A DNA stretch of 59,895 nucleotides from an uncultured Paenibacillaceae bacterium (GCA_937874515.1 CALNBV010000224.1:1-59895); one strand, 5' to 3'. Shown: positions 34,192 to 43,351, counted from the stretch's first letter. The notes: generated from the letters alone by a model not told the origin. A program made the numbers and translations.

Positions 34192-34281
34192 CTACTTAAG
34201 GAACAGAATTAACGCAGTAGCAGCCAAGCCTACATAAATCCATATAGAATCTTCTTTCCAACATGTTAGGATTTTTTTCAT
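34192..34281 (-). CDS. Putative 29-residue membrane peptide
   Basis: Minus strand: ATG at 34279-34281 with an excellent Shine-Dalgarno GAGGTGA seven bases upstream, ending in TAG at 34192-34194. The product starts MKKILTCWKEDSIWIYVGL and continues with a hydrophobic AATALILFLK, a single membrane helix with a Lys-rich N-terminus. A G/C hairpin follows the stop. It diverges from the serine protease gene. Small size, ribosome site and hydrophobicity resemble type I toxins or small regulatory membrane peptides, but no antisense RNA was identified. Function unknown. Confidence 0.5.
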   Translation of the reverse strand: MKKILTCWKEDSIWIYVGLAATALILFLK

Positions 34282-34375
34282 TAAAATCACCTCGATTACA
34301 GTATATTCCATTCATATGACAAACTGTGACGTTAATACACTTTCCGTAGTCTTATACTAGAGGGGAGGAAAGTGG

Positions 34376-35626
34376 ATGGGAAAACGAGCGATTATAAGCA
34401 TTCCCCTTATTGTCATATTGCTTGCGGGCATCGTGGCTACTGTTTTCTTGATGAATTATAAGATTTCTGCACCGAATATAAATGTGGCCCAGCGTATTGG
34501 AGCCTATTCTAAACCTGCTGTGGTTCGGGTGGTTGATGCAGCGTATGTAAAATGGGATTATTCATATGTTGATATCCCAGAGATCTATGCCTTCATTGCA
34601 GCAAGGGGCGGTCAAACTCTAATTGGGGGAATGGGTTCCGGGGCGATTATTAGTTCAAACGGGTATATTGTCACCAATGCCCATGTAGTAGAACTGACAA
34701 GGAAAAGCGATCAGGATATTGCAACAGCAGCTTTAAAACAGCTTTCCTATGAAGTAGCAGCGTATTATAACCTTCCTGCAGATGCCGTTGCGGAATATAT
34801 ATTTAGTAGGGTGGCATATACAGGTGTACAGAAGATGCAAAAAGTATTTTTGCCCAACAATGAAACTCCTTATGATAGTGATGTGAAATCTTATGGTGCA
34901 CCTGTGGGTGATGGAAAGGATGTGGCCGTTCTTAAAATTGATGGTAAAAACCTGCCTACGATCCCAATGGGTGATTCTGATGGTTTACAGTTACAGGAGG
35001 ATATTTGGGTAATTGGATATCCGGCAGCTGGAGATTCAGATGTGTTATCGACAGAGTCTATGCTTGTATCATCGATTACTGCAGGGCAAGTGTCCGCTAC
35101 GGATAAAAAGTCATCCCAGGGCAGTCCGGTTATTCAAGTAAGTGCAGCAGCTACACATGGAAATAGTGGTGGTCCTGTTATAAATAAGGACGGGAAGATT
35201 GTTGGGTTATTAACTTTCCGTGGGAATACAGTCAATGGAAATGAGGTTCAAGGATTTAACTTTGCTGTGCCATCTACCACGGTAAATGAATATATTTCTC
35301 AGGCTGGGGCCAAACCGGGGCTGGGGCAAATTGACACACTCTATCGGGAAGGACTTGAACTCTACTGGGGCGGTTATTATAAAGAAGCCTTAGACCGGTT
35401 CCAAAAAGTGCAACAGCTGTTTGATAAACATTCGGAAATTAAAAAGTTAATTAGTGATTCCCAGGCAAAAATGGGCCAAAGCAAAACCTATTGGCCAGGA
35501 TATGCTTTATACTTCTATATTTTTGATGGCGTTGCGGTGGTGCTCATTATTTTCCTTGTAGTCTTTGGATTTATACTTAAGCCCAAAAAAGACCCGGAGC
35601 CAGTGGAAGAAAATAGCGTAGAATAA
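34376..35626 (+). CDS. Membrane-anchored trypsin-like (HtrA-type) serine protease
   Basis: 416 residues. The N-terminal membrane segment spans about residues 5-26. The extracytoplasmic S1C core has the triad His in TNAHVV near 106, Asp in GKDVAVLKI near 183 and Ser in THGNSGGPV near 263. A short TPR-like helical pair (about 320-365, LYREGLELYWGGYYKEALDRF) and a second membrane helix (about 378-402) follow, then a short charged cytoplasmic tail. There is no PDZ domain, unlike HtrA/DegP. ATG 34376 follows AGGGGAGG. The inside-out-inside topology is inferred. It shares a bidirectional terminator with the ABC exporter. Confidence 0.82.
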   Translation: MGKRAIISIPLIVILLAGIVATVFLMNYKISAPNINVAQRIGAYSKPAVVRVVDAAYVKWDYSYVDIPEIYAFIAARGGQTLIGGMGSGAIISSNGYIVTNAHVVELTRKSDQDIATAALKQLSYEVAAYYNLPADAVAEYIFSRVAYTGVQKMQKVFLPNNETPYDSDVKSYGAPVGDGKDVAVLKIDGKNLPTIPMGDSDGLQLQEDIWVIGYPAAGDSDVLSTESMLVSSITAGQVSATDKKSSQGSPVIQVSAAATHGNSGGPVINKDGKIVGLLTFRGNTVNGNEVQGFNFAVPSTTVNEYISQAGAKPGLGQIDTLYREGLELYWGGYYKEALDRFQKVQQLFDKHSEIKKLISDSQAKMGQSKTYWPGYALYFYIFDGVAVVLIIFLVVFGFILKPKKDPEPVEENSVE

Positions 35627-35628
35627 CA

Positions 35629-35662
35629 GAACCCCCCGTCAATTAAGTAAGACGGGGGGTTC
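35629..35662. terminator. Bidirectional terminator
   Basis: GAACCCCCCGTC and GACGGGGGGTTC form a perfect 12-bp stem around a 10-base loop. It sits between the convergent protease gene and the ABC permease gene. Confidence 0.9.
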
Positions 35663-35668
35663 TTACTT

Positions 35669-36412
35669 TTACCCTCGGGAACCCCAGTTGAAAAAGCGGG
35701 TGGCCAGGATGGTAGACACAACACCAATTCCCAGGAGGATCCACACATTTGTTAGTTGGTCTGTGATGGGGGCAAAGTTCCAAGTTTGCCGTAAAAGGTC
35801 AACAACATAGTAGAGGGGAAGAATTTTGGCAACACCCTGTAAAAATTCTGGCATCATTTCTAATGGGAAGGTGGCACCTGATAAGAAAAGCATAAGGTTC
35901 AAAATGACAGAGCTAATGGCTGCAGATGTTCTGCTGTTTTTCGCCAGGGAAGTGGCGAAAATCCCAAAAGGAAAGATAGCAAAGATAGATAGGGCAATGG
36001 CAATTAACGTACTTCCTAAATATTTTGGAAAATCCAGATTGTAGGCTAGGCTGCCAAACAGCACGATTAACAAGGCGCTGAGTAGAAAAATGAGTGTTCC
36101 ATAAATGATGTGGGCGGTTAGGACTTTTCCCGGACGGATGGGTGTAGCTTGATAGCGGCGGAGGATTCCCTGTTCCCGGTATTCTGTGAGGACGGTGCCA
36201 ATGGTGAAAAGAGCAGTTGTTAACATGTTGATTGCAATCCAGGAAGGAATGTAAGCATTGCTGTAACTCATTTGCCCGATTTTTTGATCGCCAAACATAG
36301 CCCCAAAGAGCCAAATCAGTAAGATTGGGAAGAGAAAGGTCCAAAAAACTGCCTGTTTTTCTCTGAAAAATAATTTACTTTCCATGAATGTGAGGCGAAG
36401 GATATGGTTCAT
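35669..36412 (-). CDS. ABC-2 type transporter permease
   Basis: 247 residues with six hydrophobic helices, preceded by MNHILRLTFMESKLFFREKQAVFWTFLFPI, a typical amphipathic entry of ABC-2 exporters (this segment spans residues 1-30). It contains EYREQGILRRYQATPI near residue 83, the coupling region that contacts the ATPase. Its start overlaps the ATPase stop by four bases, so the pair is one exporter (DrrAB/YadGH-like). The substrate is unknown; such pairs export drugs, lipids or polysaccharides. Confidence 0.87.
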   Translation of the reverse strand: MNHILRLTFMESKLFFREKQAVFWTFLFPILLIWLFGAMFGDQKIGQMSYSNAYIPSWIAINMLTTALFTIGTVLTEYREQGILRRYQATPIRPGKVLTAHIIYGTLIFLLSALLIVLFGSLAYNLDFPKYLGSTLIAIALSIFAIFPFGIFATSLAKNSRTSAAISSVILNLMLFLSGATFPLEMMPEFLQGVAKILPLYYVVDLLRQTWNFAPITDQLTNVWILLGIGVVSTILATRFFNWGSRG

Positions 36413-37323
36413 GGGCTTTGCTCCTTTCCAGCCATTTGTACAAATAGATCGTCAAGGGAACCTACTTCAAAGCGGAAGTTGTCGATTTTCCATCCTTTTT
36501 CTTTGGCTAGTTGGAATAATTCAAGGGATGTATCCTGGAGGTTATGGGTTTGAATTTTAATGGTTTCATTGGAGTGAGAGACATCATTTGCCCCGGTTAT
36601 ATTTCGCAACAATTCCAGGTCTGCATCGTCAGATATAAAGGTAAGGTAATTGGCCATAAGGAACTGATTTACCAGGTGTTTTGGGGTGTCTAAAGCCACA
36701 ATCTGCCCCTCTTTAAACATGGCAACCCGGTCACACAGTTGTTCTGCTTCTTCCATGTAGTGGGTGGTGACCACGATGGTTTTGCCTTCTTGTTGCAAGT
36801 TTCTGATTAGAGACCACATATCCCTGCGGGCACCAGGGTCAAGACCGGTACTAGGTTCGTCAAGGAAAATAATCTCAGGATCGTGAATGATGGCAAGGGC
36901 AAGGGTTAATCGTTGCTTCCAACCACCGGACAGGTTGGTGAACTGGGTATCCATAAAAGAATCTAGGCCCAGCTTTTCAAGGATGGCAGGGATGTCTCCT
37001 TTTTTCTCATAGAAGGAAGAGAAAAGGTGGATGGCTTCTTTTACCTTCATCCGTTCCTGAATGGATGTGGATTGAAATTGAATGCCGATTTTTTGCCGTA
37101 ATTCATAGGGTTTTTTTTCCGGGTCTAAGCCAAGGATGCTAATCTTGCCATTGTCTTTTTTGCGCAATCCTTCCAGGATTTCAATGGTGGTGGTTTTTCC
37201 TGCACCATTCGGGCCTACTATTCCGAAGATTTCTCCCTTTTCTACGGAGAAACTAACACCCTGCACAGCATGTTTGTTTTTATAAACCTTATGCAGGTTT
37301 TCTACTTCAATAGCATAGGACAT
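36409..37323 (-). CDS. ABC transporter ATP-binding protein
   Basis: The ATPase of the exporter, 304 residues. Walker A GPNGAGKTT is near residue 36, the signature is LSGGWKQRLTLALAI with Trp where Glu/Gln is common, and Walker B is IIFLDEPSTGLDPG. A C-terminal extension (about 220-304) is as in the CcmA/DrrA group. The second ATG (37323) is preferred since GAGGAGGG would abut the first (37329). Transcribed leftward with the permease. Confidence 0.9.
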   Translation of the reverse strand: MSYAIEVENLHKVYKNKHAVQGVSFSVEKGEIFGIVGPNGAGKTTTIEILEGLRKKDNGKISILGLDPEKKPYELRQKIGIQFQSTSIQERMKVKEAIHLFSSFYEKKGDIPAILEKLGLDSFMDTQFTNLSGGWKQRLTLALAIIHDPEIIFLDEPSTGLDPGARRDMWSLIRNLQQEGKTIVVTTHYMEEAEQLCDRVAMFKEGQIVALDTPKHLVNQFLMANYLTFISDDADLELLRNITGANDVSHSNETIKIQTHNLQDTSLELFQLAKEKGWKIDNFRFEVGSLDDLFVQMAGKEQSP

Positions 37324-37386
37324 TATCATCCCTCCTCGTTAAACTAATACGAAGGAAATTTTATAATGATTCATTTTTTTAGCTTA

Positions 37387-38247
37387 TTATTCATCATTTG
37401 TTTTCAATTTCCAAAGGAAGAATAATGGGCTAATATCTGGTGCCCCCACGTTGATTCGCTTAATCTCTTTCATTCCTGGTTCGTTTATACCTTCTTTTTC
37501 GGTAAAGAAATATTCAATCCCCAGTTGTTGGGCAATGTTGAGTACAGTTGGATTATAAGCTCCATAAGGGAAAGCGAGAAGTTTTCTCTGGTTCTCTAAT
37601 TTATCTTGCAGGAAGTTATCCGCCTTTTGTAAATCTTCGCGAACCCGGGCTTCATACTCTTCTTGTGTTTCCCAATTTTTAGTCTTTTCAAGGAAGATAG
37701 GGCTTGTTAATACATAGGTTTGTGCCCCATTTTTATCTGTGGTGATTTTATGGCTATCATAGGTGTGGGAGTAAAAGCTCATCCCTATCTTTTTTAATTC
37801 CCGCATTTGGTCCCACGATAAATGGGGAATTTCGGTATTTGATTCTTCTGTAGGAGCTACAACAATAAAATTGCTGGCCACATAGCCAAAGTTATTTAAA
37901 ATAGGGTAAGCCTGTGTATAAAAACTCTCGTATCCATCTTCAAAAGTAATGACAAGGGCATTTGGAGGCACGGTTCCCTGTTTGTCCATAAACTTTAAAA
38001 ATTGTTCCATACTGATGACGTTGTAACCGTAATCTTTTATTGTTTGCATATGTGCTGCAAATAATTGGGGGGTAATGGTGGCCGAATTGGTTTTCTGTGC
38101 AACGTGCTGATATGAAATGACTAATACTTTGTCTCTATAGTAAATCATTTCACCTTCAGGTTTCTTGAAATAAAGATAAATGGATAGAATGCTTGCAGAG
38201 AAGAAGATGATGAGAAAAAAGATGATTGCTCGTTTTATGTGTTTCAT
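37387..38247 (-). CDS. Membrane-anchored polysaccharide deacetylase family protein
   Basis: 286 residues: an N-terminal membrane segment (about 7-27), then a NodB-homology domain. Motif 1 reads VITFEDGYESFY, with Glu where the catalytic-base Asp of TFDDGY is expected. Motif 2 is SHTYDSH with both metal-binding His. LLAFPYGAYN and a late motif follow. The deacetylase call is by family. The Asp-to-Glu change means activity is uncertain. A candidate substrate is N-acetylglucosamine in peptidoglycan or exopolysaccharide. It stands alone between the ABC exporter and the divergent TPR gene. Confidence 0.75.
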   Translation of the reverse strand: MKHIKRAIIFFLIIFFSASILSIYLYFKKPEGEMIYYRDKVLVISYQHVAQKTNSATITPQLFAAHMQTIKDYGYNVISMEQFLKFMDKQGTVPPNALVITFEDGYESFYTQAYPILNNFGYVASNFIVVAPTEESNTEIPHLSWDQMRELKKIGMSFYSHTYDSHKITTDKNGAQTYVLTSPIFLEKTKNWETQEEYEARVREDLQKADNFLQDKLENQRKLLAFPYGAYNPTVLNIAQQLGIEYFFTEKEGINEPGMKEIKRINVGAPDISPLFFLWKLKTNDE

Positions 38248-38359
38248 ATGGGGTGATGTCGCTCCTTAATCCTAATAGGATAATGATACCATGGGCTGGA
38301 TTATTTGCCTATTAAAGAGAGTTGTATCTTTGCCTGGGTGGAGTTGGCACTTTTTATTA

Positions 38360-38368
38360 TGGTATACT
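38360..38368 (+). promoter_or_regulatory. Extended -10 promoter of the TPR protein gene
   Basis: TGGTATACT, about 33 bp before the chosen start codon. It has no clear -35 at the right distance. Confidence 0.5.
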
Positions 38369-38400
38369 ATCTTTATAAGATCAGGATGATGGAGGAACAA

Positions 38401-40062
38401 ATGATCAAACAACAATACGCTCATAAACGGAAGAGTAATATCGTTCCTATAAAAGTAGACGCTTCCTTTTATTGTGAAAGGGCAATAAAATCTTTAAATC
38501 GCCTAAAGTTTAAGAAAGCAGTCCGTTATTTCCATAAAGCCATTGAATTGGAACCTGAGAATGCAACGTTTTATTGTAATCTTGCGGGTGTCCTTGCTGA
38601 AATGGAGAAGTTCGATGAATCTAACCGATTGTTATGGCATGTTTTAGAAAAGATTGATCCCTCCATGTTCGAATGTTATTTCTATCTTTCCAGTAATTAT
38701 GCGAATTTGATGGATTTTGATTTGGCTGAACAATATGCGATGAAATATCTTGAGAAATGTGCCGATGGTGAATGGGCAGATGAAGCAGAGGATTTATTGG
38801 ATTTTATCACTGTTGAATTGCAACTCCCATCTTTAGATAGCAACAATGAAGAAGATTTAGAAGTGACGGCGTTACATGATCGGGCTCGCTATCATTTAGA
38901 AGAGGGACGATTTAATGAAGCTAAAGAGCTGCTGGAAGGCTTAACCATAGACCATCCGGATTTTTATGCTGCTCGCAATAATTTGGCCCTATGCTACTAC
39001 TACATGGGTTCTTTTGGGGATGCCATGGAAACGGTGGAAGAGGTTTTAAAAGACGATCCCTTTAATGTGCATGCATTATGCAACCTGGCCGTTTTTTATT
39101 ATCATTTGAATCATCCCGATTTAAAGGAAATGGTAGAGGTGTTACGGAAGTTAGCTCCTTTCCGGATGGAACAGACCTATAAATTAGCAACCACCCTTGG
39201 TATTTTAGAAGACCATAAAGGGGCGTATTTATTATTTAAAAAACTAATTGCCCATTCTGGATATGGGGATATTCATATGCTTCATTATGGGGCTGTTGCT
39301 GCATACAATTCTGGCTTATTGACAGAAGCAGAAGCCCTGTGGAAACGGGTGAAGCGGTTAGACCCTACAGGGGTTGTGGCCCCTTATTATTTAGAACAGA
39401 TTGAGAGAAAAGAGGCTGGAAAACCCTGTGCCAAAGGGGTCTCCTATCATTATCAACTAATGGAAGATGAAAAGGTGTTTACCATTGAAGAGTGGAAAGA
39501 GGAATTGGTGAAAGACCCATTAATCCGTTCTTCATTCCTTTGGGCACTTCGCTATGGTGACCGGGATACGAAAATCCAGGTGATCCGGGCTTTTGAAGTG
39601 ATCCCAGACAAGGAATTCGAGGAAGCACTGCGCCTGCTGTTATTAAATCCTGCGGAAGATGATGAGTTAAAACAACAGGTGATTGATGTGTTGAAAAACA
39701 TGGGGGCAGAAGGTCCTTTTGCGTCTATTTTCCAACATCGGGAGCAAATGCTTGGATTTGATGATGCGGAGAAATGGCAGAAGGTATTGCATTGTTTAAA
39801 AAATAAGATGCAAAATCGTTATGATCATCAGGTCATTGAAGAAGCTCGTCTGTTTTGGTTGGAGTTCATCGATAAGGCGTATCCGGGCATTCCAAACATC
39901 CGTAAAGTGGAAGCATGGGCTGCTTCTGTGGAATATTTATTATTAAAACGTTCCAAATTATCCGTTACCCGAGAAGCAGTTTCCAAACTGTATGGTATAT
40001 CCATTACTACTTTAGATCGGAACTGTAAAGTCATCCGGGAAACATTCGAGAAAGAACTCTAA
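38401..40062 (+). CDS. Tetratricopeptide repeat protein (YvcD-like)
   Basis: About 553 residues of mostly helical sequence with repeated TPR units near 20-140 and 160-330 (for example KKAVRYFHKAIELEPENATFY split over two helices, and ARNNLALCYYYMGSFGDAME). The C-terminus (about 500-550) ends with a helix-turn-helix-like KLYGISITTLDRNCKVI. ATG 38401 has GGAGGAACA upstream and lies after the extended -10. It is immediately upstream of trxB, the position of yvcD in B. subtilis. Role unknown; TPR domains usually mediate protein contacts. Confidence 0.75.
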   Translation: MIKQQYAHKRKSNIVPIKVDASFYCERAIKSLNRLKFKKAVRYFHKAIELEPENATFYCNLAGVLAEMEKFDESNRLLWHVLEKIDPSMFECYFYLSSNYANLMDFDLAEQYAMKYLEKCADGEWADEAEDLLDFITVELQLPSLDSNNEEDLEVTALHDRARYHLEEGRFNEAKELLEGLTIDHPDFYAARNNLALCYYYMGSFGDAMETVEEVLKDDPFNVHALCNLAVFYYHLNHPDLKEMVEVLRKLAPFRMEQTYKLATTLGILEDHKGAYLLFKKLIAHSGYGDIHMLHYGAVAAYNSGLLTEAEALWKRVKRLDPTGVVAPYYLEQIERKEAGKPCAKGVSYHYQLMEDEKVFTIEEWKEELVKDPLIRSSFLWALRYGDRDTKIQVIRAFEVIPDKEFEEALRLLLLNPAEDDELKQQVIDVLKNMGAEGPFASIFQHREQMLGFDDAEKWQKVLHCLKNKMQNRYDHQVIEEARLFWLEFIDKAYPGIPNIRKVEAWAASVEYLLLKRSKLSVTREAVSKLYGISITTLDRNCKVIRETFEKEL

Positions 40063-40068
40063 TAAATG

Positions 40069-40114
40069 AAAGGTATATCCATTTTAGCGCTGTCTAATTT
40101 GTATATACCTTTTT
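40069..40114 (+). terminator. Possible terminator between the TPR gene and trxB
   Basis: AAAGGTATAT and ATATACCTTTT pair across a 24-base loop and end in T residues. The stem is AT-rich and the loop long, so the strength is doubtful. Confidence 0.5.
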
Positions 40115-40276
40115 ATCTGTGTTTAGATGTTGGTTCCATTTCAAAAGTATTGGTATGTGTAGACAAAATACTGGAGCAAGTATATACTAAAACCATAAAT
40201 CGAAAAAAATCGATTAAGCGATATAAACCTGAAGATTCGGGTTATCATAGTAATGAAATTAAGGGAGGTTACAGGC

Positions 40277-41236
40277 ATGAGTGAAGAAAAAGTGTATGAT
40301 GTGATTATTATTGGGGCTGGTCCTGCAGGGATGACAGCAGCTGTATATACATCCAGAGCCAATATGAGTACGTTAATGGTGGAACGGGGAATTCCTGGGG
40401 GACAAATGGCCAGTACAGAGGAAATTGAAAATTACCCAGGGTATGAATCCATTCTTGGACCTGATTTATCCAATAAAATGTTTGAACATGCACGGAAATT
40501 CGGCACTGAATATGCCTATGGTGACATTAAAGGGATTCGTGTAGAAGATCCTTATAAAATTGTTCTGGCCGGGGATAAGGAATACAAAGGGAAGTCTGTG
40601 ATTATTGCTACAGGTGCAGAGCATCGCCTGTTAGGGGTTCCTGGAGAAAAGGAATTGGCTGGCCGTGGGGTTTCTTATTGCGCGGTTTGCGACGGGGCTT
40701 TCTTCCGGGAAAAAAATCTCATTGTTATAGGCGGTGGGGATTCCGCAGTGGAAGAAGGAATTTACTTAACTCGCTTTGCGAAAAAAGTAACCATTGTGCA
40801 CCGTCGGGATGAGTTACGTGCACAAAAAATCCTGCAAAAAAGAGCCTTTGAAAATGAGAAAATGGATTTCATCTGGAATTCTGCTGTGAAGGAAATTGTG
40901 GGCACGGATAAAGTAGAAAAAGTGATTTTGCAAGATCGGGAAACAGGTGAAGAAAGTGAAGTTCAGGCAGATGGAGTATTTATCTATGTAGGAATGGATC
41001 CTCTTTCTGTACCTTTCCGGGACCTGGGCATTACCAATGAAAGCGGCTATATCCTGAGCAATGAAAAAATGCACACCAGCATTCCTGGCATTTATGCAGC
41101 AGGAGATGTGCGGGAGAAAGCCTTGCGCCAGGTAGTCACCGCAACAGGTGATGGGGCTGAAGCAGCCATTTCTGCGCAAAACTTCGTTGAGGATTTAAAT
41201 GATCAACTTAAAGAATCTGCAGAAATTAAAAAGTAA
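40277..41236 (+). CDS. trxB: Thioredoxin-disulfide reductase
   Basis: An FAD/NADPH enzyme that reduces thioredoxin in the cytosol. It has the FAD-binding GAGPAGMTAA near residue 14, the redox pair CAVC at about 135-138, the NADPH-binding GGGDSAVEEG near 152, and the C-terminal FAD motif GIYAAGDVREK near 278. 319 residues. ATG 40277 follows GGGAGG. In B. subtilis a NUDIX gene separates trxB from rapZ; here only a 249-bp spacer with a terminator does. Confidence 0.97.
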   Translation: MSEEKVYDVIIIGAGPAGMTAAVYTSRANMSTLMVERGIPGGQMASTEEIENYPGYESILGPDLSNKMFEHARKFGTEYAYGDIKGIRVEDPYKIVLAGDKEYKGKSVIIATGAEHRLLGVPGEKELAGRGVSYCAVCDGAFFREKNLIVIGGGDSAVEEGIYLTRFAKKVTIVHRRDELRAQKILQKRAFENEKMDFIWNSAVKEIVGTDKVEKVILQDRETGEESEVQADGVFIYVGMDPLSVPFRDLGITNESGYILSNEKMHTSIPGIYAAGDVREKALRQVVTATGDGAEAAISAQNFVEDLNDQLKESAEIKK

Positions 41237-41327
41237 TCTGTTTTTAATAGGTTTGTAACAATACTGAAATATAACTCGTTTATAGTTATAAGTGAGCTAA
41301 ATTGACCCCTTTAGATAATTATATTTT

Positions 41328-41362
41328 AACGCAGACCAAACATGGTCTGCGTTCTTTTTTTT
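41328..41362 (+). terminator. Strong terminator between trxB and rapZ
   Basis: AACGCAGACCA and TGGTCTGCGTT form an 11-bp stem with loop AACA, followed by C and eight T. It separates trxB from the rapZ operon. The surrounding spacer (41237-41485) also holds an imperfect inverted repeat at 41276-41297, but no gene. Confidence 0.92.
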
Positions 41363-41485
41363 ACTTTTTCGTTGTGATCGTGATGTTAGTACATCCGAAC
41401 ATCTTCCATTCATTAATAGGTCGCGAAAATAACAGTCCCATGGTAGACTTATATAAAATTGAAAACTTTCCCCTGGGATGTGAAT

Positions 41486-42370
41486 ATGCTGATGAAGAAT
41501 ACCGAAAAAGAAATCAATCTTGTAATAATCACTGGGATGTCCGGAGCGGGTAAAACGGTAGCCATTCAGAAGCTTGAAGATCTGGGTTTTTTCTGTGTTG
41601 ATAATTTGCCCCCTGTTTTAATCCCTAAGTTTGCAGAACTATTGAATGAGTCCGGAGGAAAATTCGAAAAGGTGGCTATGGTCATCGATTTGCGGGGCCG
41701 GGAATTTTTCGATTCTTTGTTTGGGGCACTGGAAAAAATTGAGGGCATGGAAAAAATTAATTACCAAATTTTATTCTTAGATGCCAATGATTCCGTTCTT
41801 GTGCAACGATATAAAGAAACAAGAAGACATCATCCATTGGCTCCTCAGGGGTTGCCTGTAGATGGGATTCGCCAGGAAAGACAATTGTTGCAGGAGTTAA
41901 AGGGCCGTGCAGACCTGATCATTGACACATCTAATATAAAGCCTACGAGGTTAAAAGAAAAAATAAGTTCGATCTTTAATAAGTTTAGCAAACGTCTAAC
42001 CATTAATATTCAGTCCTTTGGCTTTAAATATGGCATTCCTATAGACGCAGACCTTGTATTTGACGTGCGTTTTTTGCCCAATCCCCATTATATTGAAAAT
42101 TTAAGGCCTTTGACGGGGAAGAATCCTGAAGTGTCTGAATATGTATTTAAATGGGATGTTTCAAAGGATTTCATGAAAAGGTTAACAGATTTAGTTGATT
42201 ATACTTTGCCCTATTACCAGTCAGAAGGTAAAAGCCAGCTGGTCATTGGGATTGGATGTACAGGAGGAAAACATCGCTCTGTAGCCATCGCGGAATTTTT
42301 GGGGAATCGCTACCATGATCAATATAATGTTCGCGTGACCCACCGGGATATGGAGCGTGGAAAGTCTTAG
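41486..42370 (+). CDS. rapZ: RNase adapter / nucleotide-binding protein RapZ (YvcJ)
   Basis: A P-loop GTPase/ATPase. In E. coli RapZ guides decay of the GlmZ RNA; in B. subtilis YvcJ affects competence. Walker A GMSGAGKT is near residue 16, DTSNIKPTRL is near 150, and the C-terminal GIGCTGGKHRSVAIAE with FGFKYG before it forms the conserved nucleotide/metabolite-binding domain. The start could be ATG 41486 or 41492; neither has a strong Shine-Dalgarno. First gene of rapZ-yvcK-whiA-crh. Confidence 0.93.
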   Translation: MLMKNTEKEINLVIITGMSGAGKTVAIQKLEDLGFFCVDNLPPVLIPKFAELLNESGGKFEKVAMVIDLRGREFFDSLFGALEKIEGMEKINYQILFLDANDSVLVQRYKETRRHHPLAPQGLPVDGIRQERQLLQELKGRADLIIDTSNIKPTRLKEKISSIFNKFSKRLTINIQSFGFKYGIPIDADLVFDVRFLPNPHYIENLRPLTGKNPEVSEYVFKWDVSKDFMKRLTDLVDYTLPYYQSEGKSQLVIGIGCTGGKHRSVAIAEFLGNRYHDQYNVRVTHRDMERGKS

Positions 42371-42385
42371 AGGTGTATAAGGGTT

Positions 42386-43342
42386 ATGAGGAAACCTAAG
42401 GTTGTTGTAATAGGGGGAGGGACAGGATTGTCTGTTCTTCTCCGGGGATTAAAACTTGAGCCGGTTGATATTACTGCCATTGTCACTGTTGCAGACGATG
42501 GGGGCAGTTCTGGTCGCCTAAGAGATGAATTGCACATGCCTCCGCCTGGGGATATTCGCAATGTATTAGTAGCCCTTGCCGATACAGAACCCCTGTTGGA
42601 AAGTTTGCTGCAACACCGTTTCCATAATGGAAATGGCCTTGCCGGGCATTCCATTGGGAATCTATTAATCGCTGCGTTGACGGAAATTAGCGGGGATTTT
42701 GTCACTGCTGTTGAACAGTTAAGCAAGGTATTGGCTGTGCGGGGGAGGGTTCTTCCTGCTGCCAATCAAGCAGTGGTTTTAAATGCGAAAATGGAAGATG
42801 GAACAGTAGTTTCCGGTGAATCCTTGATTCCTAAGTCAGGTAAAAAAATCAAACGGGTATTTATAGACCAGGAAAATGTGGAGGGGCTTGATGATGCGAT
42901 CCAGGCGTTAACCGAGGCGGATTTAATTGCTATTGGACCAGGAAGCCTATATACCAGCATATTGCCTAATTTATTAGTCCCTGGCATTGTCGAGGCCATT
43001 CGCAACAGTTCAGCTGTGAAAGTTTTTATCTGCAATGTCATGACACAACCAGGGGAAACGGATGGTTTCTCTGTGGCTGACCACATTCAAGCCATTCATG
43101 ATCATGTTGGAAATTCATTATTTAATTATGTGATTATAAATAATGGGGAAGTTACACCCCAATTAAGGGAAAAATATGCTGTAGAGGGATCTACTCCTGT
43201 TTATTATTATCAAGAGGAAATGATCAGGTATCCCTATAAAATCATCGCTGATGATTTTCTAATTTGTTATGATGATTACCTGCGCCATAATGCAATACGT
43301 ATAAGTCGAACCTTACGAAGGTTAATTGGCGTGGGAACATGA
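42386..43342 (+). CDS. yvcK: Gluconeogenesis factor YvcK (UDP-sugar-binding)
   Basis: A CofD-like protein needed for growth on gluconeogenic carbon sources and for cell shape in B. subtilis. It binds UDP-GlcNAc. The N-terminal GGGTGLSVLLRGLK and VTVADDGGSSGRLRDEL (about residues 8-50) are the family hallmark; IGPGSLYTSILPNLLV is near 185 and NVMTQPGETDGFS near 213. 318 residues. It is tightly linked to rapZ (15 bp) and whiA (9 bp). Confidence 0.94.
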   Translation: MRKPKVVVIGGGTGLSVLLRGLKLEPVDITAIVTVADDGGSSGRLRDELHMPPPGDIRNVLVALADTEPLLESLLQHRFHNGNGLAGHSIGNLLIAALTEISGDFVTAVEQLSKVLAVRGRVLPAANQAVVLNAKMEDGTVVSGESLIPKSGKKIKRVFIDQENVEGLDDAIQALTEADLIAIGPGSLYTSILPNLLVPGIVEAIRNSSAVKVFICNVMTQPGETDGFSVADHIQAIHDHVGNSLFNYVIINNGEVTPQLREKYAVEGSTPVYYYQEEMIRYPYKIIADDFLICYDDYLRHNAIRISRTLRRLIGVGT

Positions 43343-43351
43343 GGTGTTCAC

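Noticed and set aside
38344..38360. TTGGCACTTTTTATTAT resembling a sigma-54 -24/-12 promoter, tempting because rpoN is in the window
   Set aside because: The -24 TTGGCAC fits, but the -12 TTGC is replaced by ATTAT, so the invariant GC is missing. A good extended -10 for sigma-A lies directly downstream.
41253..41286. TTGTAA and TATAGT as a promoter for a small RNA ending at the 41328-41362 terminator
   Set aside because: The spacer is 22 bp and no other -10/-35 pair fits; the terminator is well explained by trxB.
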